A program made the translations under genes and the position numbers. Shown in pieces: positions 1 to 5,028 of a stretch of DNA of 5,543 nucleotides. Every line of letters begins with the position of its first letter. The stretch's first letter is position 1. A model generated the notes under the pieces. The model ran no database searches and was not told the DNA's origin. It saw nothing but the letters and a program-made list of their open reading frames with translations. The stretch is from positions 24,934 through 30,476 of the forward strand of contig FR890503.1 in the NCBI GenBank assembly GCA_000433415.1, read 5' to 3'. This DNA is from Clostridium sp. CAG:448. GTDB lineage: Bacteria; Bacillota; Clostridia; Oscillospirales; CAG-272.

Positions 1-208
1 CCGGATTGATGGTGACAGTAATTTTATCGCAATAACCGGCAAGCGCCTCATCAATGGAGTTGTCTACAATTTCGTAGACCAAGTGATGCAGCCCGCGCAC
101 GGAAGTTGTCCCGATATACATACCGGGGCGCTTTCGCACCGCTTCCAGACCTTCCAGAACCTGTATTTCGTTTTCGCTGTAATTGTTTGTTTCCTGTATT
201 TCTGCCAT
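1..208 (-). CDS. gyrB: DNA gyrase subunit B, N-terminal part (cut by window edge)
   Basis: ATPase subunit of the type II topoisomerase that introduces negative supercoils and relieves torsion ahead of replication forks. Only the first 69 codons are present; the gene continues off the left edge. The translation contains QVLEGLEAVRKRPGMYIG (residues 16-33), the hallmark GyrB N-terminal segment, followed by HHLVYEIVDNSIDEALAG. In the latter, E46 and N50 match the catalytic glutamate and Mg-binding asparagine of the GHKL ATPase fold. The ATG at 208 is chosen because an AGAAGG ribosome site lies 9 bases upstream and the protein starts at the usual distance from the YIG motif. It lies 25 bases downstream of remB with no terminator between them, so it is probably the distal gene of a dnaN-recF-remB-gyrB unit. 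ParE is related, but the position beside recF/remB favours GyrB. Confidence 0.96.
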   Translation of the reverse strand, partial: MAEIQETNNYSENEIQVLEGLEAVRKRPGMYIGTTSVRGLHHLVYEIVDNSIDEALAGYCDKITVTINP

Positions 209-233
209 GAACCGATACCTTCTTTATTATTAC

Positions 234-491
234 TCAATCATTGACTGTTTTCATTCTGCCGCACAGAACCATGCTGGAAATCTGGGAAAAGCAGATCCGA
301 TATTCCGTCCCTTCACGGTACAGAATCATCGATTTCGGAATTTCATCCTTTGCTGCCTCCACAAGACCCTTTTTTTCCGCGCCGGCAAGATATTTTCGCG
401 TGATTGCGGATACGGTCGCCGTATCCGAATCAAAAATTGCGACAATATCGCGGATTCTTATATTTTTACTGTTGCCAACGTGCAGATACAC
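234..491 (-). CDS. remB: RemB-like DUF370 regulator
   Basis: Small protein of 85 residues in the DUF370 family. The Bacillus subtilis member at the same locus (RemB, formerly YaaB) is an activator of extracellular matrix genes. Visible family features are the N-terminal MYLHVGN, then IRIRDIVAIFDSD (about residues 11-23) and ISSMVLCGR near the C terminus (71-79). No membrane segment or signal peptide is seen. The start is GTG at 491, supported by a purine-rich AAGGAAGG ribosome site 8 bases upstream (500-507) and by the canonical MYLHxGN beginning. The first 26 bases overlap the end of recF in another frame, so translation is probably coupled to recF. The identification rests on position, length and the N-terminal pattern. 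A matrix or biofilm role in this organism is inferred only by analogy. Confidence 0.88.
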   Translation of the reverse strand: MYLHVGNSKNIRIRDIVAIFDSDTATVSAITRKYLAGAEKKGLVEAAKDEIPKSMILYREGTEYRICFSQISSMVLCGRMKTVND

Positions 492-1632
492 ACCCTGTAC
501 CTTCCTTCACTTCCGTATAGCATCCGTTCTCTACACGAATCAGATGCGCGTCCGGAATATTTTTGTTTTCCGCGGCACCGAAATCACACGTTGTCATGAT
601 GACCTGTTTGCCGCCTGTTCTACAGAGCAGATAAGACTGCCTTTCCGCATCCAGCTCGGAAAGCACATCATCCAGCAGAAAAACCGGATAATCTCCCCCG
701 CACTTTTCGCGGCAAATTTCCCCCTCGCTCAGTTTCAAAGCCAACGCCAGCGATCTTTGCTGCCCCTGAGAGGCAAAAATCCGCGCCGGATTGCCGTTGA
801 GAAGAATTTCCATGTCGTCCCTGTGAATTCCCCAAAGCGTGGCTCCCGCAAAAATTTCCCGGTCTGTGCGCGTTGTCAAAAGGGAAATATACTTTTTTTC
901 CACCCGACCGGTGTCCTCGATTTCCTCTGCCGCAAGACCGCTGCTGCTGCGGTAAACAATCTGCGGAATCTCTTTCTGATCCGTCATCTCTCCGAAAATC
1001 TCTGCCACGTACCCGGAAATCTTCCGGATATATGCCGCGCGATAGGAAGAAATGAGTGCGCACTCACGTGCAAACTGTAAGGACCAAAATTCACCGGTTT
1101 TTTCAAACACACTGCGGTCCGACGCCGCATCCCGCAAAAGCTTTCCGCGTTGCTTGAGAATCTGGCTTGCCCTTTGCAGAGATTGCAGATAGAGCGGATA
1201 AAGCTGAGAAAGCGCAACATCCATAAACCCGCGCCGGATTCCCGGTCCGTCCTTAATCAGGGAAAGATGCTCCGGGCAAAACAGCACGACACGGAAAACA
1301 CCCACGACATCCGACATTTTTTCAATTCTGACCCGGTTCTGCTCCACATGGCGCCGCCTGCGGTCCCCGGTAAAACGCATGGTAATATTCTGTCTGCGCA
1401 AGGAATCCGAAAAATCATTGGACAGACAGGCATACGCGCTCCCGAACCGCAGCATATCTCCGTCATGCGCCTGCCGGAAACTGCGTCCGAGTGCCGTATA
1501 GTAAATTGCTTCCAGCAGATTTGTTTTTCCCTGCGCATTGTTTCCAATCAGCACATTAACCCCGGGACCGAACGTCAGGGATGCTTTTTCGATGTTGCGG
1601 AAATTTTCAACACGGATTTGTTCGCAGCGCAT
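466..1632 (-). CDS. recF: DNA replication and repair protein RecF
   Basis: SMC/ABC-type ATPase of the RecFOR pathway that helps load RecA onto gapped single-stranded DNA. The product is 388 residues, slightly longer than the roughly 370 typical of the family, with the excess at the C terminus. Motifs in order are: N-terminal ENFRNIE (9-15); Walker A GNNAQGKT (30-37); the RecF segment LFCPEHLSLIKDGPGIRRGFMD; WGIHRDD; the ABC signature SQGQQRS (288-294); Walker B VFLLDD (317-322); and D-loop SELD (325-328). All ATPase elements look intact. The ATG at 1632 is chosen because it gives the standard start before the beta strand carrying ENFRN. Its best ribosome site lies inside the last codons of dnaN, 15 bases away. 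The gene follows dnaN by 12 bases and overlaps remB by 26, so it sits inside an operon. Confidence 0.97.
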   Translation of the reverse strand: MRCEQIRVENFRNIEKASLTFGPGVNVLIGNNAQGKTNLLEAIYYTALGRSFRQAHDGDMLRFGSAYACLSNDFSDSLRRQNITMRFTGDRRRRHVEQNRVRIEKMSDVVGVFRVVLFCPEHLSLIKDGPGIRRGFMDVALSQLYPLYLQSLQRASQILKQRGKLLRDAASDRSVFEKTGEFWSLQFARECALISSYRAAYIRKISGYVAEIFGEMTDQKEIPQIVYRSSSGLAAEEIEDTGRVEKKYISLLTTRTDREIFAGATLWGIHRDDMEILLNGNPARIFASQGQQRSLALALKLSEGEICREKCGGDYPVFLLDDVLSELDAERQSYLLCRTGGKQVIMTTCDFGAAENKNIPDAHLIRVENGCYTEVKEGTGCVSARWQQ

Positions 1633-1644
1633 AAAAGGGCCTGT

Positions 1645-2793
1645 TTACTCCTTGATCCGAACGGGAAGAAGCATGAAAAATTCCTCTTCCTCTTCATTTT
1701 TTTCCGCATCGGCGGGCTGAATGTTGATTCCTGCCAAGGGGGAAGAAAGGTCAATCCGCAGATTCTGCGCATCGGATGCGCGCATACATTCCATCAGGTA
1801 TCTGTTGCTGAATGCAATCAGCAGATCCTCGCCCTCGTGGGTGACAGGAACCTCATCATAGGTACTGCCATATGCGGAATCCGCGAGAACCTTCAGCAAA
1901 TCCCCCTCAATGCGGAGTTTGACATACGATTTGACCGCACCCGCCACCTTATCTTCCGTAATCAGCGCCGCACGTTCCAGCGCGGAAAGCAGGTGCTGCC
2001 GGTTGACTTCGATACTGATCTTGTGTGTATGAATAATGAAACGGTTGTAGTCGATATAATCGCCGTTGATCAGACGGGAGAAAATAATCAGCTTTTCCGT
2101 CTGCAGTACTACATTTTTGTGGCTGACATAAACAGTCACCTTTTCTTCTTCGTCGTCGGACAAGAGCCGGCAAAGCTCATTGACCGTTTTGGAAGGGATA
2201 ATAAACCGGAAATCAATGGCTTCGTTACTGATTTTTTCCGGCTGTACCGTCGCACTGCATTTTGCAAGCTTGAAGCTGTCACAGGATACCATTTCCAGAC
2301 GGTCCTGTGTGATATTGACATAACAACCGTTCAGGACGGCGCGCTGGTCATTGATTCCCATCGCAAAAGAAACCTTTGCAAACATCTTTTTCAGGGTTGC
2401 CTGGGAAAGAATAAAGCCGTTGTTGCCGGACAAACGGGGAATTTCCGGGAAATCTTCGGCGCTGAGCGCATTCATTTTGTGAGAAGAGGTTCCGCAAACG
2501 ATATTGGCAATCATTTTTTCGCTAACGCTCAGCTCAATCTCGTCTCCTTCCATGACACGGACTGTCTGGCTGAATTTGTTGGCGTTGATGATGCACTTTC
2601 CGGGTTCTTCCACCCGGCACGGTACCGTAATACGAATTCCTTTTTCAAGGTCATAGGTTGTCATGATGCAGCTGTCCTGCTCGGTTGCTTCCAACAGAAT
2701 CCCTTCTGTGGACGCATTGGTGGATTTGCCGACCGCGCACAAAAGCGGCGTGATCACATTGGACAGTTCCTGGCGGTTAAATAAAATTTTCAT
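1645..2793 (-). CDS. dnaN: DNA polymerase III beta subunit (sliding clamp)
   Basis: The clamp encircles DNA as a dimer and tethers the replicative polymerase and other partners. The product has 382 residues, close to the family norm for three repeated clamp domains (roughly 1-125, 126-250 and 251-382). The N terminus MKILFNRQELSNVI and the C terminus MLLPVRIKE fit the family; the LPVRI strand is the conserved end of the third domain. Other recognisable segments are ALSAEDFPEIPRL in the first inter-domain linker and FSNRYLMECMRA in domain III. An acidic run, NEEEEE (366-371), sits in the loop just before the last strand. The ATG at 2793 is the only reasonable start, yet it has no good ribosome site at normal spacing. 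The nearest, AAGGG, is 18 bases upstream and partly in a hairpin loop. No terminator is seen between dnaA and dnaN, so co-transcription is likely. Confidence 0.97.
   Translation of the reverse strand: MKILFNRQELSNVITPLLCAVGKSTNASTEGILLEATEQDSCIMTTYDLEKGIRITVPCRVEEPGKCIINANKFSQTVRVMEGDEIELSVSEKMIANIVCGTSSHKMNALSAEDFPEIPRLSGNNGFILSQATLKKMFAKVSFAMGINDQRAVLNGCYVNITQDRLEMVSCDSFKLAKCSATVQPEKISNEAIDFRFIIPSKTVNELCRLLSDDEEEKVTVYVSHKNVVLQTEKLIIFSRLINGDYIDYNRFIIHTHKISIEVNRQHLLSALERAALITEDKVAGAVKSYVKLRIEGDLLKVLADSAYGSTYDEVPVTHEGEDLLIAFSNRYLMECMRASDAQNLRIDLSSPLAGINIQPADAEKNEEEEEFFMLLPVRIKE
1648..1653 (-). promoter_or_regulatory. Ribosome binding site for recF inside the dnaN 3' end
   Basis: AAGGAG is formed by the last two sense codons of dnaN and is followed at once by its TAA stop. 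It is the only good Shine-Dalgarno match before recF, but it lies 15 bases from the recF ATG, longer than the usual 5-10. This suggests that ribosomes terminating on dnaN help start recF (inference). Confidence 0.6.
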
Positions 2794-2805
2794 TTTGACT
2801 GTTAA

Positions 2806-2823
2806 CTCTTACCCTTGTAAGAG
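2806..2823 (-). promoter_or_regulatory. Hairpin in the dnaN leader
   Basis: A perfect 7-bp inverted repeat, CTCTTAC / GTAAGAG, encloses a 4-base loop that reads AAGG on the minus strand. It ends 12 bases before the dnaN start codon. The only Shine-Dalgarno-like sequence for dnaN (AAGGG) begins in the loop and ends in the 3' arm. The hairpin may therefore present or hide the ribosome site. There is no T-tract after it, so it is not an intrinsic terminator. The structure is read directly; the regulatory role is inferred. Confidence 0.5.
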
Positions 2824-2840
2824 ATCCTTTCTGATTTTTT

Positions 2841-2870
2841 CCGGGTTCGGTAATCGGTGACCGTAACCGG
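2841..2870. repeat. Interrupted dyad between oriC and dnaN
   Basis: Positions 2841-2851 pair with 2860-2870 to give 10 base pairs with two single-base bulges (2845 and 2864) around an 8-base loop. Read another way, it is CGGT-aat-CGGT-g-ACCG-ta-ACCG flanked by CCGG. It could fold in RNA or be a protein-binding dyad. On the minus strand it is followed by an A-run rather than a T-run, so it does not terminate dnaA transcription. Confidence 0.45.
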
Positions 2871-2910
2871 AGGCATTTTTATTCTGACAAACTCCGTTTC
2901 CTCTGCCGCC

Positions 2911-2943
2911 CTCTTTGCGGGATGCGCTTCGCGCGCGAAAGAG
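2911..2943. repeat. GC-rich imperfect stem-loop with CG-repeat palindrome
   Basis: CTCTTT (2911-2916) pairs with AAAGAG (2938-2943), and GCG (2917-2919) with CGC (2934-2936), leaving one bulged base. Within it lies the perfect 12-bp palindrome TTCGCGCGCGAA (2928-2939). It is a local GC island in otherwise AT-rich intergenic DNA. It has no T-tract on either strand, so it is not a terminator. Its function is unknown. Confidence 0.45.
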
Positions 2944-3004
2944 CAAAAGAATGAGATATTACTTTATTTTGAGTCGTAGCAGGCACGGTGGAAACTGTGA
3001 GAAA

Positions 3005-3055
3005 AACATACGACATTTATTTAAGGAAATAAAAAGTAAATACGCATATTTTTTC
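3005..3055. other. Candidate DNA unwinding element of oriC
   Basis: This stretch is about 80% A+T by eye and lies directly beside the first pair of DnaA boxes, between the boxes and dnaN. That is the arrangement known from the B. subtilis dnaA-dnaN origin. On the minus strand, moving away from the boxes, TTACTTTTT (3031-3039) gives three consecutive units that fit the loose DnaA-trio pattern (3'-[G/A]A[T/A]-5' on the complementary strand). It is 16 bases from the nearest box with a short GCG in between. The AT-richness and position are seen; the melting role is inferred. Confidence 0.55.
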
Positions 3056-3075
3056 TGTGGAAACCCTGTGGAAAA
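3056..3075 (-). promoter_or_regulatory. Tandem DnaA box pair next to the AT-rich element
   Basis: TGTGGAAAC (3056-3064) and TGTGGAAAA (3067-3075) are direct repeats with starts 11 bases apart. They directly border the AT-rich stretch, the position expected of the boxes from which a DnaA filament grows into the melting site. Confidence 0.8.
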
Positions 3076-3185
3076 AATTCCTTTCCCCTTTTCCGAAAAC
3101 ACGCATCCGCATGTCGTTCTGAAATTTTTCCCGTCATTCCCGCGGATGTCGTTTTTCTTTTTTCTGACTTTTCGGATGTTGATTG

Positions 3186-3194
3186 TGTGGAAAA
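3186..3194 (-). promoter_or_regulatory. DnaA box (TTTTCCACA)
   Basis: Exact copy of the local consensus TGTGGAAAA as read on the plus strand. It is the isolated middle box, 119 bases from the second box of the left pair and 63 bases from the first box of the right pair (start to start). Confidence 0.75.
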
Positions 3195-3248
3195 CGGTAA
3201 AAAAAGGAATTTTCTGAGGTCTCTCTTGCGGAAAAAAGCCCTATGTTC

Positions 3249-3268
3249 TGTGGAAAAGCTATGGAAAA
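3249..3268 (-). promoter_or_regulatory. Second tandem DnaA box pair
   Basis: TGTGGAAAA (3249-3257) is followed by TATGGAAAA (3260-3268), a one-mismatch copy. Their starts are 11 bases apart, the same period as the pair at 3056-3075, which supports both members being real sites. Confidence 0.72.
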
Positions 3269-3324
3269 ATGTCTGCAAAAAACTGTGACAATCGCAGAGA
3301 CTGTAGAGAACCTCTCTTTTTTCC

Positions 3325-3333
3325 TGTGAAAAA
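3325..3333 (-). promoter_or_regulatory. Weak DnaA box near the end of dnaA
   Basis: TGTGAAAAA differs from the local consensus at one position, the fifth base, which is a conserved G/C pair in known boxes. It has the same orientation as the others and lies 65 bases from the preceding box start. It may be a low-affinity site. Confidence 0.4.
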
Positions 3334-3353
3334 ATACCCGAAAAGCCCTTTTT

Positions 3354-4730
3354 TCAGGATTCTTTGATTTCCTTGATAATGCTGTCAATATCCAGTCGCA
3401 GAGAAGGGGTGGCGTTGATTTTTTTGTTGATGGCATCGATGGATGCCATCACGGTGGTATGGTCACGATCAAAAATCTTGCCGATATTCGGAAAAGACAT
3501 TTCCGTAATGTCACGGATCAGATAGATGGTAATGTGTCTTGCCTGTGCGATTTCCTTATTCCGTTTGGTTCCGATCAATTCTTCTTTCTTGATACCGTAT
3601 TTCCGATAAACGGCTGCAAAAATCTTTTCGACGGTGGTACTGACCGGTTCCGCACCGCCGAGCAGTTCGGTGATGCAGCTCCGTGCCATATCCATCCCGA
3701 TTTCTTCACCGTTGATGTAATGACGCGCCGACATTTTTCGGATAGCGCCTTCCAGTTGACGGATGTTGGACCGCAGATTCTCCGCCAGGTAATAGAGCAC
3801 TTCTTCCGGAATTTCGATATGCGCCTGGTCTGCCTTCTTTTTGATGATGGCAACCCGGAGCTCCAGATCCGGCGGCTGGATATCCGCAATCAGTCCCCAT
3901 TCAAAACGGGTCTTTAGTCGGTCCTCCAGCGTTTTGATTTCCCTCGGTGGTCGGTCCGAGGTCAGAATGATCTGTTTGCTGTCTTCAAAAAGTGCGTTGA
4001 ATGTGTGGAAAAATTCTTCCTGTGTTGCGACTTTTCCGGCGATGAACTGAATATCGTCGATCATAAGGATATCACAAAGCCTGTATCGGTCGCGGAATTC
4101 CTTCATTGCCTGTCTGGAGAGGGATTCGATCATCTGGTTTGTAAAATCTTCGCCTTTGATGTAAATGACCGAGATATCATGCTTTTTCTTTTTCATCTCG
4201 TTGGTAATCGCGTAAAGCAGGTGTGTTTTACCGATTCCGCTGGGGCCGTAAATGAAGAGTGGATTGAAATCCATCGCAGGCCTGTCCGCAACGGCAACGC
4301 ATGCCGCATGCGCAAATTTATTGGAACTGCCGACAATAAAATTGTCGAAGGTGTAATCAAAATTAAACGGCGGTATGGTGGAGCCGATGCCGGTTTTTTC
4401 CTGTTCCGGTTTCTTTTCTTCGGGCGGGGTGATGCCGCGCAGCGCACGTGCCATGGAGGCGCCGCTGACAGGGGTTCCGGTGAAGTGCATCTCTACGGTC
4501 ACAGGAAATCCGAGATTCTCCGTAAAACGGCGTTCAATCTCGGAACGGTATTTTTCGTTGATGATATTGACTTTCATCTCCTCGTCGGTGTCAAACACAA
4601 TTGTGTTGCCGTCAAAGGAGGTAACGGAGAGTCCGCCGAACCAGAGATCTACGGCAGTATCGTTCATGATATTGCCCATAGACGTCCTGACCGTATCCCA
4701 TACCCGGTTGATGGTGTCAAGATAAGCCAT
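3354..4730 (-). CDS. dnaA: Chromosomal replication initiator protein DnaA
   Basis: AAA+ ATPase that binds DnaA boxes, melts the origin and recruits helicase-loading factors. With the ATG at 4730 the product has 458 residues. Domain I covers about residues 1-85 and a short linker (domain II) 90-122, beginning at a PPEEKKPEQEK stretch. Domain III carries Walker A GPSGIGKT (162-169), Walker B ILMIDD (221-226), sensor 1 LTSD (256-259), the box VII segment LEDRLKTRFEWGL with the arginine-finger region near R275, and sensor 2 NIRQLEGAI with R324. Domain IV (about 365-458) ends with the DNA-binding signature IGKIFDRDHTTV (416-427), where RDHTT contacts the box. The signature has one residue fewer than the FGGRDHTTV form. 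An in-frame GTG at 4760 would add ten residues but lacks a ribosome site. The ATG at 4730 has AAAGGA 8 bases upstream and starts with the expected MAYLDTINRVWDTV, so it is preferred. Confidence 0.98.
   Translation of the reverse strand: MAYLDTINRVWDTVRTSMGNIMNDTAVDLWFGGLSVTSFDGNTIVFDTDEEMKVNIINEKYRSEIERRFTENLGFPVTVEMHFTGTPVSGASMARALRGITPPEEKKPEQEKTGIGSTIPPFNFDYTFDNFIVGSSNKFAHAACVAVADRPAMDFNPLFIYGPSGIGKTHLLYAITNEMKKKKHDISVIYIKGEDFTNQMIESLSRQAMKEFRDRYRLCDILMIDDIQFIAGKVATQEEFFHTFNALFEDSKQIILTSDRPPREIKTLEDRLKTRFEWGLIADIQPPDLELRVAIIKKKADQAHIEIPEEVLYYLAENLRSNIRQLEGAIRKMSARHYINGEEIGMDMARSCITELLGGAEPVSTTVEKIFAAVYRKYGIKKEELIGTKRNKEIAQARHITIYLIRDITEMSFPNIGKIFDRDHTTVMASIDAINKKINATPSLRLDIDSIIKEIKES
4004..4012 (-). 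promoter_or_regulatory. Exact DnaA-box match inside dnaA
   Basis: TGTGGAAAA on the plus strand is identical to the local oriC box and has the same orientation. It falls on codons for the conserved FFHTF stretch of DnaA, so protein constraint alone may explain it. It could still be an accessory DnaA site. Confidence 0.3.
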
Positions 4731-4738
4731 CGTGACAT

Positions 4739-4744
4739 TCCTTT
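4739..4744 (-). promoter_or_regulatory. Ribosome binding site deciding the dnaA start
   Basis: AAAGGA on the minus strand lies 8 bases before the ATG at 4730. It selects this codon over the upstream in-frame GTG at 4760, which has no purine-rich site at normal distance. Confidence 0.8.
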
Positions 4745-4765
4745 CTGTATTTCTTCGCACAGACA

Positions 4766-4788
4766 GGGGTGGATTCGACAGGCACCCC
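4766..4788 (-). promoter_or_regulatory. GC-rich hairpin in the dnaA leader
   Basis: On the minus strand GGGGTG pairs with CACCCC (positions 4783-4788 with 4766-4771) around an 11-base loop. An extra A-T pair is possible if one G is bulged. It falls about 15-35 bases after the predicted dnaA transcription start and 35 bases before the start codon. No T-tract follows, so it is not a terminator. It may affect mRNA stability or translation (inference). Confidence 0.5.
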
Positions 4789-4808
4789 CTATATACGTAA
4801 TATATAAT

Positions 4809-4837
4809 ATTATATCATATTTTCTCCGCACTTTCAA
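4809..4837 (-). promoter_or_regulatory. dnaA promoter, sigma-A type
   Basis: Minus-strand -35 TTGAAA (4832-4837), 17-base spacer, -10 TATAAT (4809-4814). The -10 is perfect and the -35 has one mismatch to TTGACA. Transcription should begin near 4802, giving a leader of about 70 bases. The -10 sits within a 14-bp perfect AT palindrome (4802-4815). No clear DnaA box overlaps the promoter. The nearest candidate, ATATGCACA at 4868-4876, has one mismatch to TTATNCACA. Confidence 0.85.
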
Positions 4838-4958
4838 GGGCTAATGCAAGAATTTTTGTATTTTGCGATATGCACAAAAAGCTGTAAAAAAAACTGTTCA
4901 GAATGACGTATGCGTATCTGAAATAGCAAAAAACGTCCGATTTACGCCTATGATTGTC
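4838..4958. other. Divergent spacer without a recognisable gene
   Basis: This is AT-rich DNA between the dnaA promoter and the promoter of the plus-strand sugar isomerase. I see no gene, RNA gene or terminator. The only sites of note are the one-mismatch DnaA-box-like ATATGCACA (4868-4876) and a short TATGCGTAT at 4909-4917. Confidence 0.6.
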
Positions 4959-4987
4959 TTGAAAAAAAGCATTAAATGTCTTAGAAT
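4959..4987 (+). promoter_or_regulatory. Promoter of the sugar isomerase gene, sigma-A type
   Basis: -35 TTGAAA (4959-4964), 17-base spacer, -10 TAGAAT (4982-4987), each one mismatch from consensus. Transcription would begin near 4994, giving a leader of about 35 bases that ends in a strong ribosome site. No clear operator is visible. Confidence 0.7.
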
Positions 4988-5012
4988 AAAACCATCTCAG
5001 AAGATTTTTTTT

Positions 5013-5019
5013 AAGGAGG
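5013..5019 (+). promoter_or_regulatory. Strong ribosome binding site for the sugar isomerase
   Basis: AAGGAGG lies 9 bases before the ATG at 5029 and decides this start. Confidence 0.85.
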
Positions 5020-5028
5020 AATTACTTG

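Larger units (their letters stand above)
3056..3333 (-). other. oriC: DnaA box region of the chromosome replication origin
   Basis: At least six 9-base DnaA-box-like sites lie here, all in one orientation (plus-strand form TGTGGAAAA, minus-strand TTTTCCACA). They are 3056-3064 (TGTGGAAAC), 3067-3075, 3186-3194 and 3249-3257 (three exact copies of TGTGGAAAA), 3260-3268 (TATGGAAAA) and 3325-3333 (TGTGAAAAA). A weaker match, GGTGGAAAC, is at 2987-2995. Together with flanking dnaA and dnaN and an adjacent AT-rich segment, this is a convincing origin. No convincing protein-coding gene lies in the 560 bases between dnaN and dnaA. Confidence 0.9.

Noticed and set aside
1150..2784. Long plus-strand open frame of 544 codons opposite recF and dnaN
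   Set aside because: It is fully antisense to two well-recognised genes and has no family pattern; it arises from the codon bias of the opposite strand.
3040..3048. ATACGCATA shared with 4909-4917 (opposite strand) as a common origin motif
   Set aside because: About one shared 9-mer is expected by chance between two intergenic stretches of this size.
2915..3217. Plus-strand open reading frame of 100 codons across oriC
   Set aside because: It runs through the DnaA boxes and AT-rich DNA, has low-complexity K/F/S-rich composition, no ribosome site and no recognisable domain.
3308..3326. AGAGA-acc-TCTCT plus T-run as an intrinsic terminator on the plus strand
   Set aside because: The stem is only 5 weak pairs with a 3-base loop, and no plus-strand gene precedes it; on the minus strand the T-run becomes an A-run, so it cannot stop dnaA transcripts.
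3021..3436. Minus-strand open frames of 85 and 100 codons between dnaA and dnaN
   Set aside because: They overlap the DnaA boxes, one runs into the dnaA 3' end, and neither has a ribosome site or protein-like pattern.
4731..4760. Ten-residue N-terminal extension of DnaA from GTG at 4760
   Set aside because: It has no ribosome site, while the ATG at 4730 has AAAGGA at 8 bases and gives the normal DnaA beginning.
4005..4844. Plus-strand open frame of 279 codons opposite dnaA
   Set aside because: It is antisense to dnaA and its promoter, with no ribosome site or conserved pattern.
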